From Candidatus Thiodiazotropha sp. (ex Myrtea sp. 'scaly one' KF741663) (GTDB taxonomy: Bacteria > Pseudomonadota > Gammaproteobacteria > Chromatiales > Chromatiaceae), in assembly GCA_025655555.1 (NCBI GenBank), contig JAHXIQ010000008.1:62001-126000 (forward strand): a stretch of DNA of 64,000 bases. The letters run 5' to 3'. Numbering within the stretch: the stretch's first letter is position 1; each line of letters begins with the position of its first letter. This document shows positions 46,543 through 54,115 of this stretch, in pieces. A program made the position numbers and the translations under genes. Below the pieces are notes generated by a model, which saw nothing but the letters and a program-made list of their open reading frames with translations, did not search any database and was not told the DNA's origin.

Positions 46543-47142
46543 TTATTCGTCACCATAACCCCACAGCATTTCCTTAAGATGTCCAAATGGCTTTTCGCTG
46601 GTGCTTATTGCCAAATAAACATGTGCCACGAGAAAAGCGAGCATGGCAAAGGCCGCAAGAGTATGCGTCAATGCGACAAGCTCCAGTGGTAATCCCTGTA
46701 GCCCGATAACAGACCATTTCTGATAGAAAAGGTAGAGAAGACCGCTCAACCAAATGACTGGTGAGATAATCATGGTCAGCATGAGATAGGCCATTCTCTG
46801 TAGCGGATTGTGCTTTTCCGCTCTTCTGCGATGAAACGGGTGAGCTGCGCCAAAAAAAATACCGACACTATAATATCTGACCATTGCCAGCATACTGTCG
46901 GCATCTGCAGGTACATACTGTCGCCACTCTCCTGTGGTTGTATGCCAGAAAAGCGCCAGCAACCAGAGACCGATAAGCACCCATGCAGCAATGGTATGCA
47001 CATTGATGGCGGTTTCGAAGCCCAATAGCTCATATGTACCATGGATCTCAAATCCGGTAATCAACATGAGAATTATCAGAAGGGATTGGCTCCAATGCCA
47101 GAAACGCTCGAAACGGGTAAAAAAGATCGCCCTAGTCATCAC
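46543..47142 (-). CDS. Diheme-type cytochrome b, membrane subunit
   Basis: A 199-residue membrane protein with about four helices and His residues in matching positions (RFWHWSQ, NVHTIAAW, LFWHTTTGEW, LTHTLAAF, VAHVYL), the pattern of cytochrome b561/HydC-FdnI-type subunits. It would exchange electrons between the quinone pool and the octaheme cytochrome encoded just upstream (11-bp overlap). Direction of electron flow is unknown. Confidence 0.85.
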   Translation of the reverse strand: MMTRAIFFTRFERFWHWSQSLLIILMLITGFEIHGTYELLGFETAINVHTIAAWVLIGLWLLALFWHTTTGEWRQYVPADADSMLAMVRYYSVGIFFGAAHPFHRRRAEKHNPLQRMAYLMLTMIISPVIWLSGLLYLFYQKWSVIGLQGLPLELVALTHTLAAFAMLAFLVAHVYLAISTSEKPFGHLKEMLWGYGDE

Positions 47143-48745
47143 CGTCCCTCCTCTTCCTGTTGAAGAATATGCGCCCTAAGCCATGAAGAGTGACACCACC
47201 CAGTGTACCCAGCACAGCCAACCAGCCGATCAGATCGACCCAGTAATTCGAATCGCGTCCCGGCATGTAGAAGCCGGGCAGGTTTTGCAACCGGCCATCT
47301 CTGCTGTGACAGTCGCCACAGCCTAGCGCCTGCTCCTTGGGAGCAACCATATGGGCCAGCGGCCAATGGTAGGTGGTTTCAACAAAGCCGTACTCGCCAC
47401 TGTAGTCTGCGCCTCTCGATGCCATAGCGGCTTTGATAGCCTTATTCCAATCGAATGATTTCCAATAGGCGGCATCGTCCTTGCCAAACAGGTGAGACAT
47501 CACCAGTGTATTATTGCCTTTGTCATAGGCCTGTCTGCCTCGCATGACCTTGAACGGCCAGATCCGTGCATCGGAATCGGAATAACTGCCTTCGAATGAG
47601 TTAATACCCACGATAGACGATGGATCGATCTTTTCATCGAGTTGGGTGTAACGGATGTTTCCTGCATACCAGGCATATTCAGGAATCAGATTCTCGCCCC
47701 ACTCAAAACTGCCTTTCTTGGTCACATAGGTCACGTAACCCTGCTCATCCTTGGTCTTTATGTGTTTACCATCTGCAGTTTTTCTGCCTGCCGTCGACCA
47801 GTCCCACCAGGTTTTAGTCGGCTTTCCGCCTTTCGCGTAAGTTGGAATGTGACAGGTTGCGCATGCCACCTTGTCGGTATGGTCATTGTTTTTATCATTC
47901 ACGTCAGCATCATGTGGCCGATTGCCATGACAGGATTCACAGGTTGCCCTGTTTTTGTCATCTCTACCTGGCACGTCAATTCCATGGGTATCCTTGGCTA
48001 CCGTTGTATAACGACTACCCGCAACATCGTGTCCGTCGGTTCTGTGACAGGTACTGCAGGTGAAATTCAGTCCATCTGTACCCAAATGCACATCCAGTGA
48101 TTTCTTGGGATCGGTCATCGAGGAATCGAGATCACCATGTTTCACACCATCCCCGCCACCGCCGTAGAAATGGCATGCACCACAGGTCTGGCGGCTCGTT
48201 TTACCTACATTTTGCGCCACATGGGCAAGGTCTGGAGCCTTCCATATCTTCTTGCTCTTAGGCGGAAAGGGCTTGTCTTCGTATGGAGGATGACCGGCAC
48301 CTGTGGGGAATTTTTTGTAGCTTCCCGTGGTGTCATGACAGACAAGACAATCGACGTTGGTTTCCGATGTGAAATCGAAAGATTTATCTTTCCAACCGTA
48401 GCCGATGTGACAACTTGTACACCTGGCGTAGTTGGTTTCAATACTGCCACAGAAGCTGTTAATCACATCACGCTTACCCAGGATCTCTCCGGTATCAGGA
48501 TGTTTTAGCCGCCATTTCCAGTGTTTTGTTTGATGCAATTGTTTCGCTGCTTCCGTATGGCAGCTGAGACAGGCCTCGGTGACTTCCGGCCCGGTTTTGA
48601 AAACCTGTTTAAGTTCGTCAAATTTCGTATGGTCTGCTGTCGAACCACTCAGTTCCGAGTCGGTCACAGCCTGGCAGAGACTAAATACAACCATCCCGGC
48701 AGCAAATACGAGAAGACGCGCGGATACAGACATTGGTAAATACAT
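47132..48745 (-). CDS. Octaheme c-type cytochrome, tetrathionate reductase (OTR) family
   Basis: A 537-residue exported protein with eight CxxCH motifs (CLSCH, CTSCH, CLVCH, CGACH, CSTCH, CESCH, CATCH, CGDCH), an N-terminal signal peptide and a C-terminal membrane helix (about 500-525) ending in basic residues. Count, spacing and the CGACHFYGGGGDG and CATCHIP words fit the OTR family, whose studied member reduces tetrathionate, nitrite and hydroxylamine in vitro. The lysine ligand of the active heme cannot be assigned by eye. It is encoded with a cytochrome b and a pentaheme cytochrome. Confidence 0.85.
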   Translation of the reverse strand: MYLPMSVSARLLVFAAGMVVFSLCQAVTDSELSGSTADHTKFDELKQVFKTGPEVTEACLSCHTEAAKQLHQTKHWKWRLKHPDTGEILGKRDVINSFCGSIETNYARCTSCHIGYGWKDKSFDFTSETNVDCLVCHDTTGSYKKFPTGAGHPPYEDKPFPPKSKKIWKAPDLAHVAQNVGKTSRQTCGACHFYGGGGDGVKHGDLDSSMTDPKKSLDVHLGTDGLNFTCSTCHRTDGHDVAGSRYTTVAKDTHGIDVPGRDDKNRATCESCHGNRPHDADVNDKNNDHTDKVACATCHIPTYAKGGKPTKTWWDWSTAGRKTADGKHIKTKDEQGYVTYVTKKGSFEWGENLIPEYAWYAGNIRYTQLDEKIDPSSIVGINSFEGSYSDSDARIWPFKVMRGRQAYDKGNNTLVMSHLFGKDDAAYWKSFDWNKAIKAAMASRGADYSGEYGFVETTYHWPLAHMVAPKEQALGCGDCHSRDGRLQNLPGFYMPGRDSNYWVDLIGWLAVLGTLGGVTLHGLGRIFFNRKRRDGDD

Positions 48746-48820
48746 AATTCACCTCGAGGTCCGGCGTATCTAAGCGTCACAGGCCAAAACAAGCAGGCCT
48801 GTGACACTATCTACTGATGT

Positions 48821-50116
48821 TTAAATCTCAACTTCTGAGATAGCGATGGATTTCGGCGCCGTCAGCTCAGCCGGCAGATGGGTAAATTTCTTCACCAGCG
48901 CTGGCCACAGAAGGTTATAGAAGAGCTCACCTCTGATCAGAACGACATCCTTAGCCGGTATATCGTAGGAGAGTACCCGCTCTTCATAGGGTTTGAGACG
49001 GGAATCAAGCCCAAGTTGTGTAGCCACAGGCGGCAACGCAGGATCACCCTTGTCATCAGCAAGCCGATAGGCGAGATAGGCCTTACCATCCTGCTTACCT
49101 GGGTGCCCTGATGCGTTTTCCCATACCAGATTGCCCTTACTGTCGTAGGCAGCCAGTTTCATGTAGATATTTCTGAAGGGTGCACCGGTTGGCAAGCTGT
49201 GGGGCTGCATATTTTTCATGGTTGCCGTCGCTTTGAGCTGATCACCCTGCTTGCTCGCGTCAAGGGTAAAAACGACGCTTCGCCTCAGCATGGCATCTCC
49301 GTGACCACCACTCATGCCATGATCTGCCATGCCGCCGGCAATCGGCATATGACAGGACTGGCAGTTAACATTACTGCCGGCATACTCATTTCCTGTCTGA
49401 CAGAGAGGCACGCCGTGGGGATTGTTGCGTTTGTCATGGCAACCCATGCAGGCCGCATTGGTTTTCAGCAGTCCCGGATTAGCCGCCATCGGCAGTGCAG
49501 GAATCTTTTTGCCGTCCATTTCAACGGCACCCTGGGTATGCGGATTGGGTTTAGAGTCATCTCCCGCCGGCATGCCACCGAACATATCATCAGCCGCCGT
49601 CAGCTTGGACAGTCCCTGATTGAAGCCTTGTGGACCCTGTATCAGATCTGACCGCTCATAGGCCTTGAGACCCAGCAGCATCTTTCCACCCTTGCCTTCA
49701 GTACCCTTAAAACTCGCCAAGGTATGGCAGGCCACGCAGTTAACGCCTTCAGCGTACGCTGCCATTCCATCCAGCTTCGTGGTTTTATCCACTGCCGCAT
49801 TCGGTGCATGGCACTGTAGGCAGATCGGATATTTTCCGGATGCTTTATGCTTGACGCCCTCTTCCGTAGGGCTGCCAACGACTTTTTTATAGAATGTGGC
49901 ATGTATCGGATCAGCCAAGGCTGTGCTTTGCGCATGCATTGAGCCTTTCCATTGCTGATAAATCTCTTTGTGGCAGTTTTTACAGACTTCCGATGACACA
50001 TGATGTGTCTTGACATCCGCTTCCGCAAATAGTGTGTTACCACCCCCGATTAAAAGTAAATAGATGAAAACGTAGAATAAGGCGCGATAAAGCCTTGGCG
50101 CATGAATCGCATCCAT
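48821..50116 (-). CDS. Pentaheme c-type cytochrome, cytochrome c554-like N-terminus
   Basis: A 431-residue protein with a signal/anchor segment (residues about 10-32), five CxxCH motifs (CKNCH, CLQCH, CVACH, CMGCH, CQSCH) in the first 265 residues, and a beta-rich C-terminal domain (about 280-431) free of hemes. The N-terminus (VCKNCHKEIYQQWKGSMHAQS) is of the cytochrome c554 type. The ATG at 50116 is preceded by AAGGAGG; the longer reading adds 22 unlikely residues. It heads the operon with the octaheme and cytochrome b genes and is a plausible electron partner. An FNR-like box lies upstream. Confidence 0.82.
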   Translation of the reverse strand: MDAIHAPRLYRALFYVFIYLLLIGGGNTLFAEADVKTHHVSSEVCKNCHKEIYQQWKGSMHAQSTALADPIHATFYKKVVGSPTEEGVKHKASGKYPICLQCHAPNAAVDKTTKLDGMAAYAEGVNCVACHTLASFKGTEGKGGKMLLGLKAYERSDLIQGPQGFNQGLSKLTAADDMFGGMPAGDDSKPNPHTQGAVEMDGKKIPALPMAANPGLLKTNAACMGCHDKRNNPHGVPLCQTGNEYAGSNVNCQSCHMPIAGGMADHGMSGGHGDAMLRRSVVFTLDASKQGDQLKATATMKNMQPHSLPTGAPFRNIYMKLAAYDSKGNLVWENASGHPGKQDGKAYLAYRLADDKGDPALPPVATQLGLDSRLKPYEERVLSYDIPAKDVVLIRGELFYNLLWPALVKKFTHLPAELTAPKSIAISEVEI

Positions 50117-50234
50117 GGAGCTCCTCCTTGTGAGTGTTTTTAGTGGGGAAGCATTCTTAATACTTCTTCTATCTGCTTCCACGGAAAAGTTTTACATAGC
50201 GGGACAGAAAATAAAATACATATCAGAAGTAAAT

Positions 50235-50248
50235 TTGATTCGGCTCAA
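50235..50248 (-). promoter_or_regulatory. FNR/DNR-like box upstream of the pentaheme operon
   Basis: TTGATTCGGCTCAA differs in one position from TTGAT-N4-ATCAA. Its centre is 125 bp upstream of the pentaheme start. A weaker relative, ATGATAATTGTCAT, stands at 50333-50346. Confidence 0.5.
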
Positions 50249-50377
50249 CGGATAAAAACTGTTGATAGTTATTTCCCTACTATTTTATTAGTAAAAACCA
50301 GCATGTTTTTTGATCGTGAGTCAGTATTTTTCATGATAATTGTCATGGATATACAGCATTGAGTTGATATGATGATC

Positions 50378-50434
50378 CTCGCATATGATGTATTCAGCGC
50401 GTTGAAACCATCTGTAGTACCTATCATATGCGAG
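50378..50434. promoter_or_regulatory. Perfect 12-bp inverted repeat in the divergent cytochrome promoter region
   Basis: CTCGCATATGAT (50378-50389) and its exact complement ATCATATGCGAG (50423-50434) are separated by 33 bp. Lying between two divergent multiheme operons and without a T-run, they may be paired operator sites or a large hairpin. No matching known site comes to mind. Confidence 0.5.
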
Positions 50435-50548
50435 CCTTCACCTCTTCATGCTTCTCATGGGCTCCAACGCCATAACAACAATTTGTGTTAAAGCAGAATT
50501 AGGGTATTTTCCTGTCTGCTTGATAAGAAAAGGCAAAGGAGTGGAAAA

Positions 50549-51997
50549 ATGAACCAGCCCGCAAATCGGCTGTTGCTTCTTGTATTACTCTCATTGTTGA
50601 ATCTGCCAATTTATGCGGCAAAAGTTACACTGAATCCTGATCAATGGGGAGATCCGGCAGGAAAAGAGTGCATCAGTTGCCACAAGAAATCCTCCGCCGG
50701 CCTGACAGCACAGTGGCAAAACAGCAAACATGCCGAGGCTGGTGTGAATTGTCTCGATTGTCACAAGGCTGATGTTGATGATGCTGATGCCATCAAACAT
50801 GAAGGTGTGGTTATTGCGACCATTGTCTCCCCGCTTGATTGCAGTCGCTGCCATACGACAGAGTACGAGCAGCAGAGGGGCTCGGTTCACTCAGAGGCGG
50901 TCGATCTGATAAAAGAACGACTACCTGCGCTTGCAGGTCATGTGGGTGGCAATGCCATCGTTGCTGCGGGTTGCGATCAATGTCATGGCTCATCAGTCAG
51001 GGTGCTTGGAGACGGCACCCTGGATCCGGCAACCTGGCCAAATTCCGGTATCGGACGCATCAATCCGGATGGCTCGAAGGGTTCCTGTTCTTCCTGCCAC
51101 GGCAGGCACAAATTCTCCAAGGCCCAAGCCCGTGAGCCCAGTGCCTGTGTCCGCTGCCATTCAGGCCCCGACTCACCTGATAAAGCTGTCTATGAGGCCT
51201 CCAAGCACGGCATGTTGTACGATGCGCAAAGAGATGAGATGGCGCTCACCAATGATAGCTGGGTTGCCGGCAAGGACTATACCGCCGCCCCTACATGTGT
51301 CAGTTGTCATATGGGTGCTGCAGGTAAATTAAAGTCGACCCACGATGTCGGCATGCGGAACATGTGGAGCTTGAACTCACCAATTTCAGAGAAACAATCT
51401 CTGGTCGTTTTTGAAAGCGGTGAAAAGATTGAGCTTCCCGAATCAATACCAGCACCACGACGTGGCAGCGAGCTTACCAAAGCCGATGGCTCAATGGGTA
51501 AGGTCAAGGCCGTGGCCACACCTGCCAGAAGGCGCCAAGCCATGAGTATGGTCTGCCTGGAATGCCATTCAAAACCCTTTACCAAAAGTTTCATGACACA
51601 ATTTGATGATGTTGTGATGCTTTACAACGAGAAATTCGGACGGCCGGCTGAAAAGATTATGCAGACACTTTACAGCGAGGGACTTTTAACACCGACACCA
51701 TTCGATGAGGCGATAGAGTACACATACTGGGAACTCTGGCACGATGAAGGCGCCAGAGCACGGCACGGAGCCTCCATGGGCAGCCCTAACCATACCTGGT
51801 GGGAAGGCATGTATCTGGTAGGCAGGAATTTCTACGCACACTTTCTGCCTCAGGTTCTGGCGGTTGCCGGGAAAGAGCGAGGCGAAGCGATCATTCAATC
51901 CCACGTCCGCAGTCTCGATCAACATGATTGGCTGAATCACCCTCGCAGAGCCAATCCAATCCTCGGCTACGGAAAAGGCAGGCCTGCGGATGAGTAA
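50549..51997 (+). CDS. Octaheme c-type cytochrome, hydroxylamine oxidoreductase (HAO) family
   Basis: A 482-residue periplasmic protein with a signal peptide (cleaved after YA, residue about 23) and eight CxxCH motifs (CISCH, CLDCH, CSRCH, CDQCH, CSSCH, CVRCH, CVSCH, CLECH). Order and the C-terminal HGASMGSPNHTWWEGMY region fit the HAO family. It is paired with a NapC/NirT cytochrome, the arrangement of the haoCA-type genes of denitrifiers and epsilonproteobacteria. The C-terminal region seems to have His where catalytic HAOs have the cross-linking Tyr, so a reductive role is likelier than hydroxylamine oxidation (inference). Confidence 0.87.
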   Translation: MNQPANRLLLLVLLSLLNLPIYAAKVTLNPDQWGDPAGKECISCHKKSSAGLTAQWQNSKHAEAGVNCLDCHKADVDDADAIKHEGVVIATIVSPLDCSRCHTTEYEQQRGSVHSEAVDLIKERLPALAGHVGGNAIVAAGCDQCHGSSVRVLGDGTLDPATWPNSGIGRINPDGSKGSCSSCHGRHKFSKAQAREPSACVRCHSGPDSPDKAVYEASKHGMLYDAQRDEMALTNDSWVAGKDYTAAPTCVSCHMGAAGKLKSTHDVGMRNMWSLNSPISEKQSLVVFESGEKIELPESIPAPRRGSELTKADGSMGKVKAVATPARRRQAMSMVCLECHSKPFTKSFMTQFDDVVMLYNEKFGRPAEKIMQTLYSEGLLTPTPFDEAIEYTYWELWHDEGARARHGASMGSPNHTWWEGMYLVGRNFYAHFLPQVLAVAGKERGEAIIQSHVRSLDQHDWLNHPRRANPILGYGKGRPADE

Positions 51998-52619
51998 CTG
52001 GAAACTGCCCTTCTTTATTACACGACACTTTCTCTATGCACTGGTGTTGGGAGGGATCGCTGGTATCGGATTCATGATCTTTCTAATCGAGTTCGATCAT
52101 CTCACCAGCACTGAAGCATTTTGTACAAGCTGTCACTCCATGGAGTTTGCTGCAGAGACATATAGAAAGTCCTCTCACTACAATCCAATCTCCGGTGTTC
52201 GCGCCTCCTGTGGCGATTGTCATGTCTCGGAAGGCGTATTCTCGGCAACCTGGGATCACTTCATGGGTAGCAAGGATCTTTTTTCTCAGCTGTTCGGTCC
52301 TGACTACGACGATCCTGTCATCAATGCACTGCATCTGCCAGATGCGGCATTTTCAGCCAGAAAATGGTTCGAGGATCGTGGTTCAGCCACCTGTCTACGC
52401 TGTCATGTATTGACGGCCATACAAGGTAATCGGCCAGAAACCAACGCTATACATGTTGAGGAAACTAAGGGAAAGTCGTGCATCAATTGCCATATCAACC
52501 TGGTACATAGAAAAGTTCCTGATCAAGAGACATTCAAACGCGCACAGTGGAACCAGATGATAGAAACAGAATTTGGATTAGAACCTGGTACAGCAGATCG
52601 AATACTCTCTGAGGAGTAA
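51990..52619 (+). CDS. Tetraheme NapC/NirT-family cytochrome
   Basis: A 209-residue membrane-anchored cytochrome: one N-terminal helix (residues about 11-32) and four heme motifs (CTSCHSM, CGDCHV, CLRCH, CINCH), as in NapC, NirT and CycX/cM552. It links the quinone pool to the octaheme partner. Its start overlaps the HAO-family gene by 8 bp, so the pair is one functional unit. Confidence 0.92.
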   Translation: MSNWKLPFFITRHFLYALVLGGIAGIGFMIFLIEFDHLTSTEAFCTSCHSMEFAAETYRKSSHYNPISGVRASCGDCHVSEGVFSATWDHFMGSKDLFSQLFGPDYDDPVINALHLPDAAFSARKWFEDRGSATCLRCHVLTAIQGNRPETNAIHVEETKGKSCINCHINLVHRKVPDQETFKRAQWNQMIETEFGLEPGTADRILSEE

Positions 52620-52626
52620 AACCGAA

Positions 52627-52878
52627 TCAGTGCTCGCAGCTTTCTGTCTCTTTTTTTGAGGAGGGTAAAACAGAGAGTAGAAAAGTCGAGACTAGAATGA
52701 CAGGGGCCAATAACATAAGAATCAGGCCAGCCAGTATGACGACATGCCTGACAACACCAAAATCAGGTACCACATAACTGGCGGCAAGGAACATAAGAAT
52801 CCCTGACATGAAAAAAATTGCAGAGACCACAACGCCTTCCCGCATCTCCTTACACCCCAAAATCAGCCATTTTCTCAT
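52627..52878 (-). CDS. Small two-helix membrane protein ending in C-x-H (copy A)
   Basis: An 83-residue protein from the ATG at 52878 (AAGGGTGGA upstream); the longer frame to 52989 has an unlikely N-terminus. It has a LGCKEM segment at the N-terminus, two hydrophobic stretches (about 15-35 and 45-68) and a C-terminal CEH. It matches the next gene (53026-53256) in length, the CK near the start, VVxLAG, SPV/APV and the C-x-H end, so the two are paralogues. Family unknown; the Cys and His could bind a metal or heme. Confidence 0.65.
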   Translation of the reverse strand: MRKWLILGCKEMREGVVVSAIFFMSGILMFLAASYVVPDFGVVRHVVILAGLILMLLAPVILVSTFLLSVLPSSKKETESCEH

Positions 52879-52977
52879 TGCCCTATTCCACCCTTGAACT
52901 GCACGCACCCCGCTAACACTAATACTAGGATAGACGCAGATCAGATCGACTTGAATGAGTGAGGGAAGGATAAGTAC

Positions 52978-53015
52978 AAAAAAGCTCACCCAGTCGTTTT
53001 TGACCGGATGAGCTT
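52978..53015 (-). terminator. Intrinsic terminator between the two small membrane genes
   Basis: On the minus strand AAGCTCA pairs with TGAGCTT, extended by an inner CCGGTC/GACTGGG pairing, then a T-run. It lies 10 bp after the stop of the gene at 53026-53256. Confidence 0.8.
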
Positions 53016-53025
53016 CTTGCTCTTA

Positions 53026-53256
53026 TCAGTGAACGCAGTCTTTCAGACTAAGGCCCGGTATGAGAGAGATTGCGACGGTCAGTAAAATGATGACCGGACT
53101 CGCCAAGACCATGCCTAAAGCAACCGGCTGTATGAATAGCAGATTGATGGATGATGAAAGCTGGTGTGCGATGACTTCAAGGAACATACCGACGATCAAG
53201 AATACACCGGCCAGCATGACGACTCGACGTAACCGTTTACAATTCAGGATTGCCAT
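53026..53256 (-). CDS. Small two-helix membrane protein ending in C-x-H (copy B)
   Basis: A 76-residue protein: N-terminal LNCKRLRR, hydrophobic stretches at about 12-30 and 42-67, and a C-terminal DCVH. Paralogue of the gene at 52627-52878. A near-perfect DNR/FNR box is centred 69.5 bp before its start, almost the same distance as at norC, so it is probably induced under denitrifying conditions. Its neighbours are multiheme cytochromes. Function unknown; an accessory role in nitrogen-oxide respiration is inference. Confidence 0.7.
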   Translation of the reverse strand: MAILNCKRLRRVVMLAGVFLIVGMFLEVIAHQLSSSINLLFIQPVALGMVLASPVIILLTVAISLIPGLSLKDCVH

Positions 53257-53318
53257 AATGCACCTCGCTACTACTTAAGGTATTGCTAATATACTGACCT
53301 ACTATCTGTCTGATTTCA

Positions 53319-53332
53319 GTGACAATTGTCAA
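53319..53332 (-). promoter_or_regulatory. DNR/FNR box upstream of the paired small membrane genes
   Basis: GTGACAATTGTCAA contains a perfect 12-bp palindrome (TGACAATTGTCA) and matches TTGAC-N4-GTCAA in 13 of 14 positions. Centre to start codon is 69.5 bp, against 68.5 bp at norC. Confidence 0.75.
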
Positions 53333-53613
53333 TAAACACAGATAGAGACCTTTTTACCTATACCCAGTTCTTACTAAATATATCGACTATATTAGCATTT
53401 ACTTTAATTTTGATATTCCTTTTCCCAGTTAGTTCCTCTGAAATTGTGAGCCAGATCACGCGAGTTAAGAATAGAGATCCAATATTTAGGCTTTCTATTT
53501 GTTTTCATTGGATATTTCTATGCGCCAGATGAGCCTATTATTGCCTCGAAGTCCAGACTCTATGCACCAAAGATTTGATTGATAACGGCCTTCATCGGTG
53601 TTGATTGAATCAC

Positions 53614-54042
53614 CTATTTCACAGTGATGGTAATGGCTTCAGACATCAATGGCGGTGAAAATGGCACATGATTCATATCACCCAGTATCAACTGCAAACT
53701 GTGTTTACCTGGCGTAAGGGTTAAATCCACCTCAGTCTGCCCCCCACCAAAATGACGGTGGTTATCATCTGATGGCAAAGGTTTGTCCATCATGGGCATT
53801 TCAGCAACATCGATCAGAAGATGATGATGACCCGTTTTTGGTTTGTCGATACCCGCAGGTGCTACCCCCATACCGCGTAAGCCAAACTGAACTCTGACAG
53901 GATTACTCACAACATCACCATCTTTTGGCGAAATGATGTATAGGACAGTACCGTCAGTTACCGGTGTTACCGCAATTGCAGTAAAAACAGTGGCGAAAGC
54001 AAGAAACAAAACGCTGATTGATTTTGAATATGAATGCTTCAT
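53614..54042 (-). CDS. DUF4399 periplasmic protein (copy 2)
   Basis: A 142-residue exported protein with signal peptide (residues 1-24) and a DUF4399 domain: SPKDGDVVSNPVRVQFGLRG, KTGHHHLL, HRHFGGGQTEVDL, LTPGKHSLQLILGD. It resembles the copy at 20096-20527 over its whole mature length. His pairs are kept in both, hinting at metal binding. ATG at 54042 is preceded by GGAGG. It lies downstream of the formate dehydrogenase genes on the same strand. Function unknown. Confidence 0.83.
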   Translation of the reverse strand: MKHSYSKSISVLFLAFATVFTAIAVTPVTDGTVLYIISPKDGDVVSNPVRVQFGLRGMGVAPAGIDKPKTGHHHLLIDVAEMPMMDKPLPSDDNHRHFGGGQTEVDLTLTPGKHSLQLILGDMNHVPFSPPLMSEAITITVK

Positions 54043-54115
54043 AACAACCTCCAAACGGCATCATGATAAATTGAGCCGTCCACTTCCACGGGAACCCTGT
54101 CGACAACTCAACGGG

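Noticed and set aside
52903-52925. Another MITE tip (AACACTAAT word)
   Set aside because: Only nine bases match and no inverted partner is nearby.
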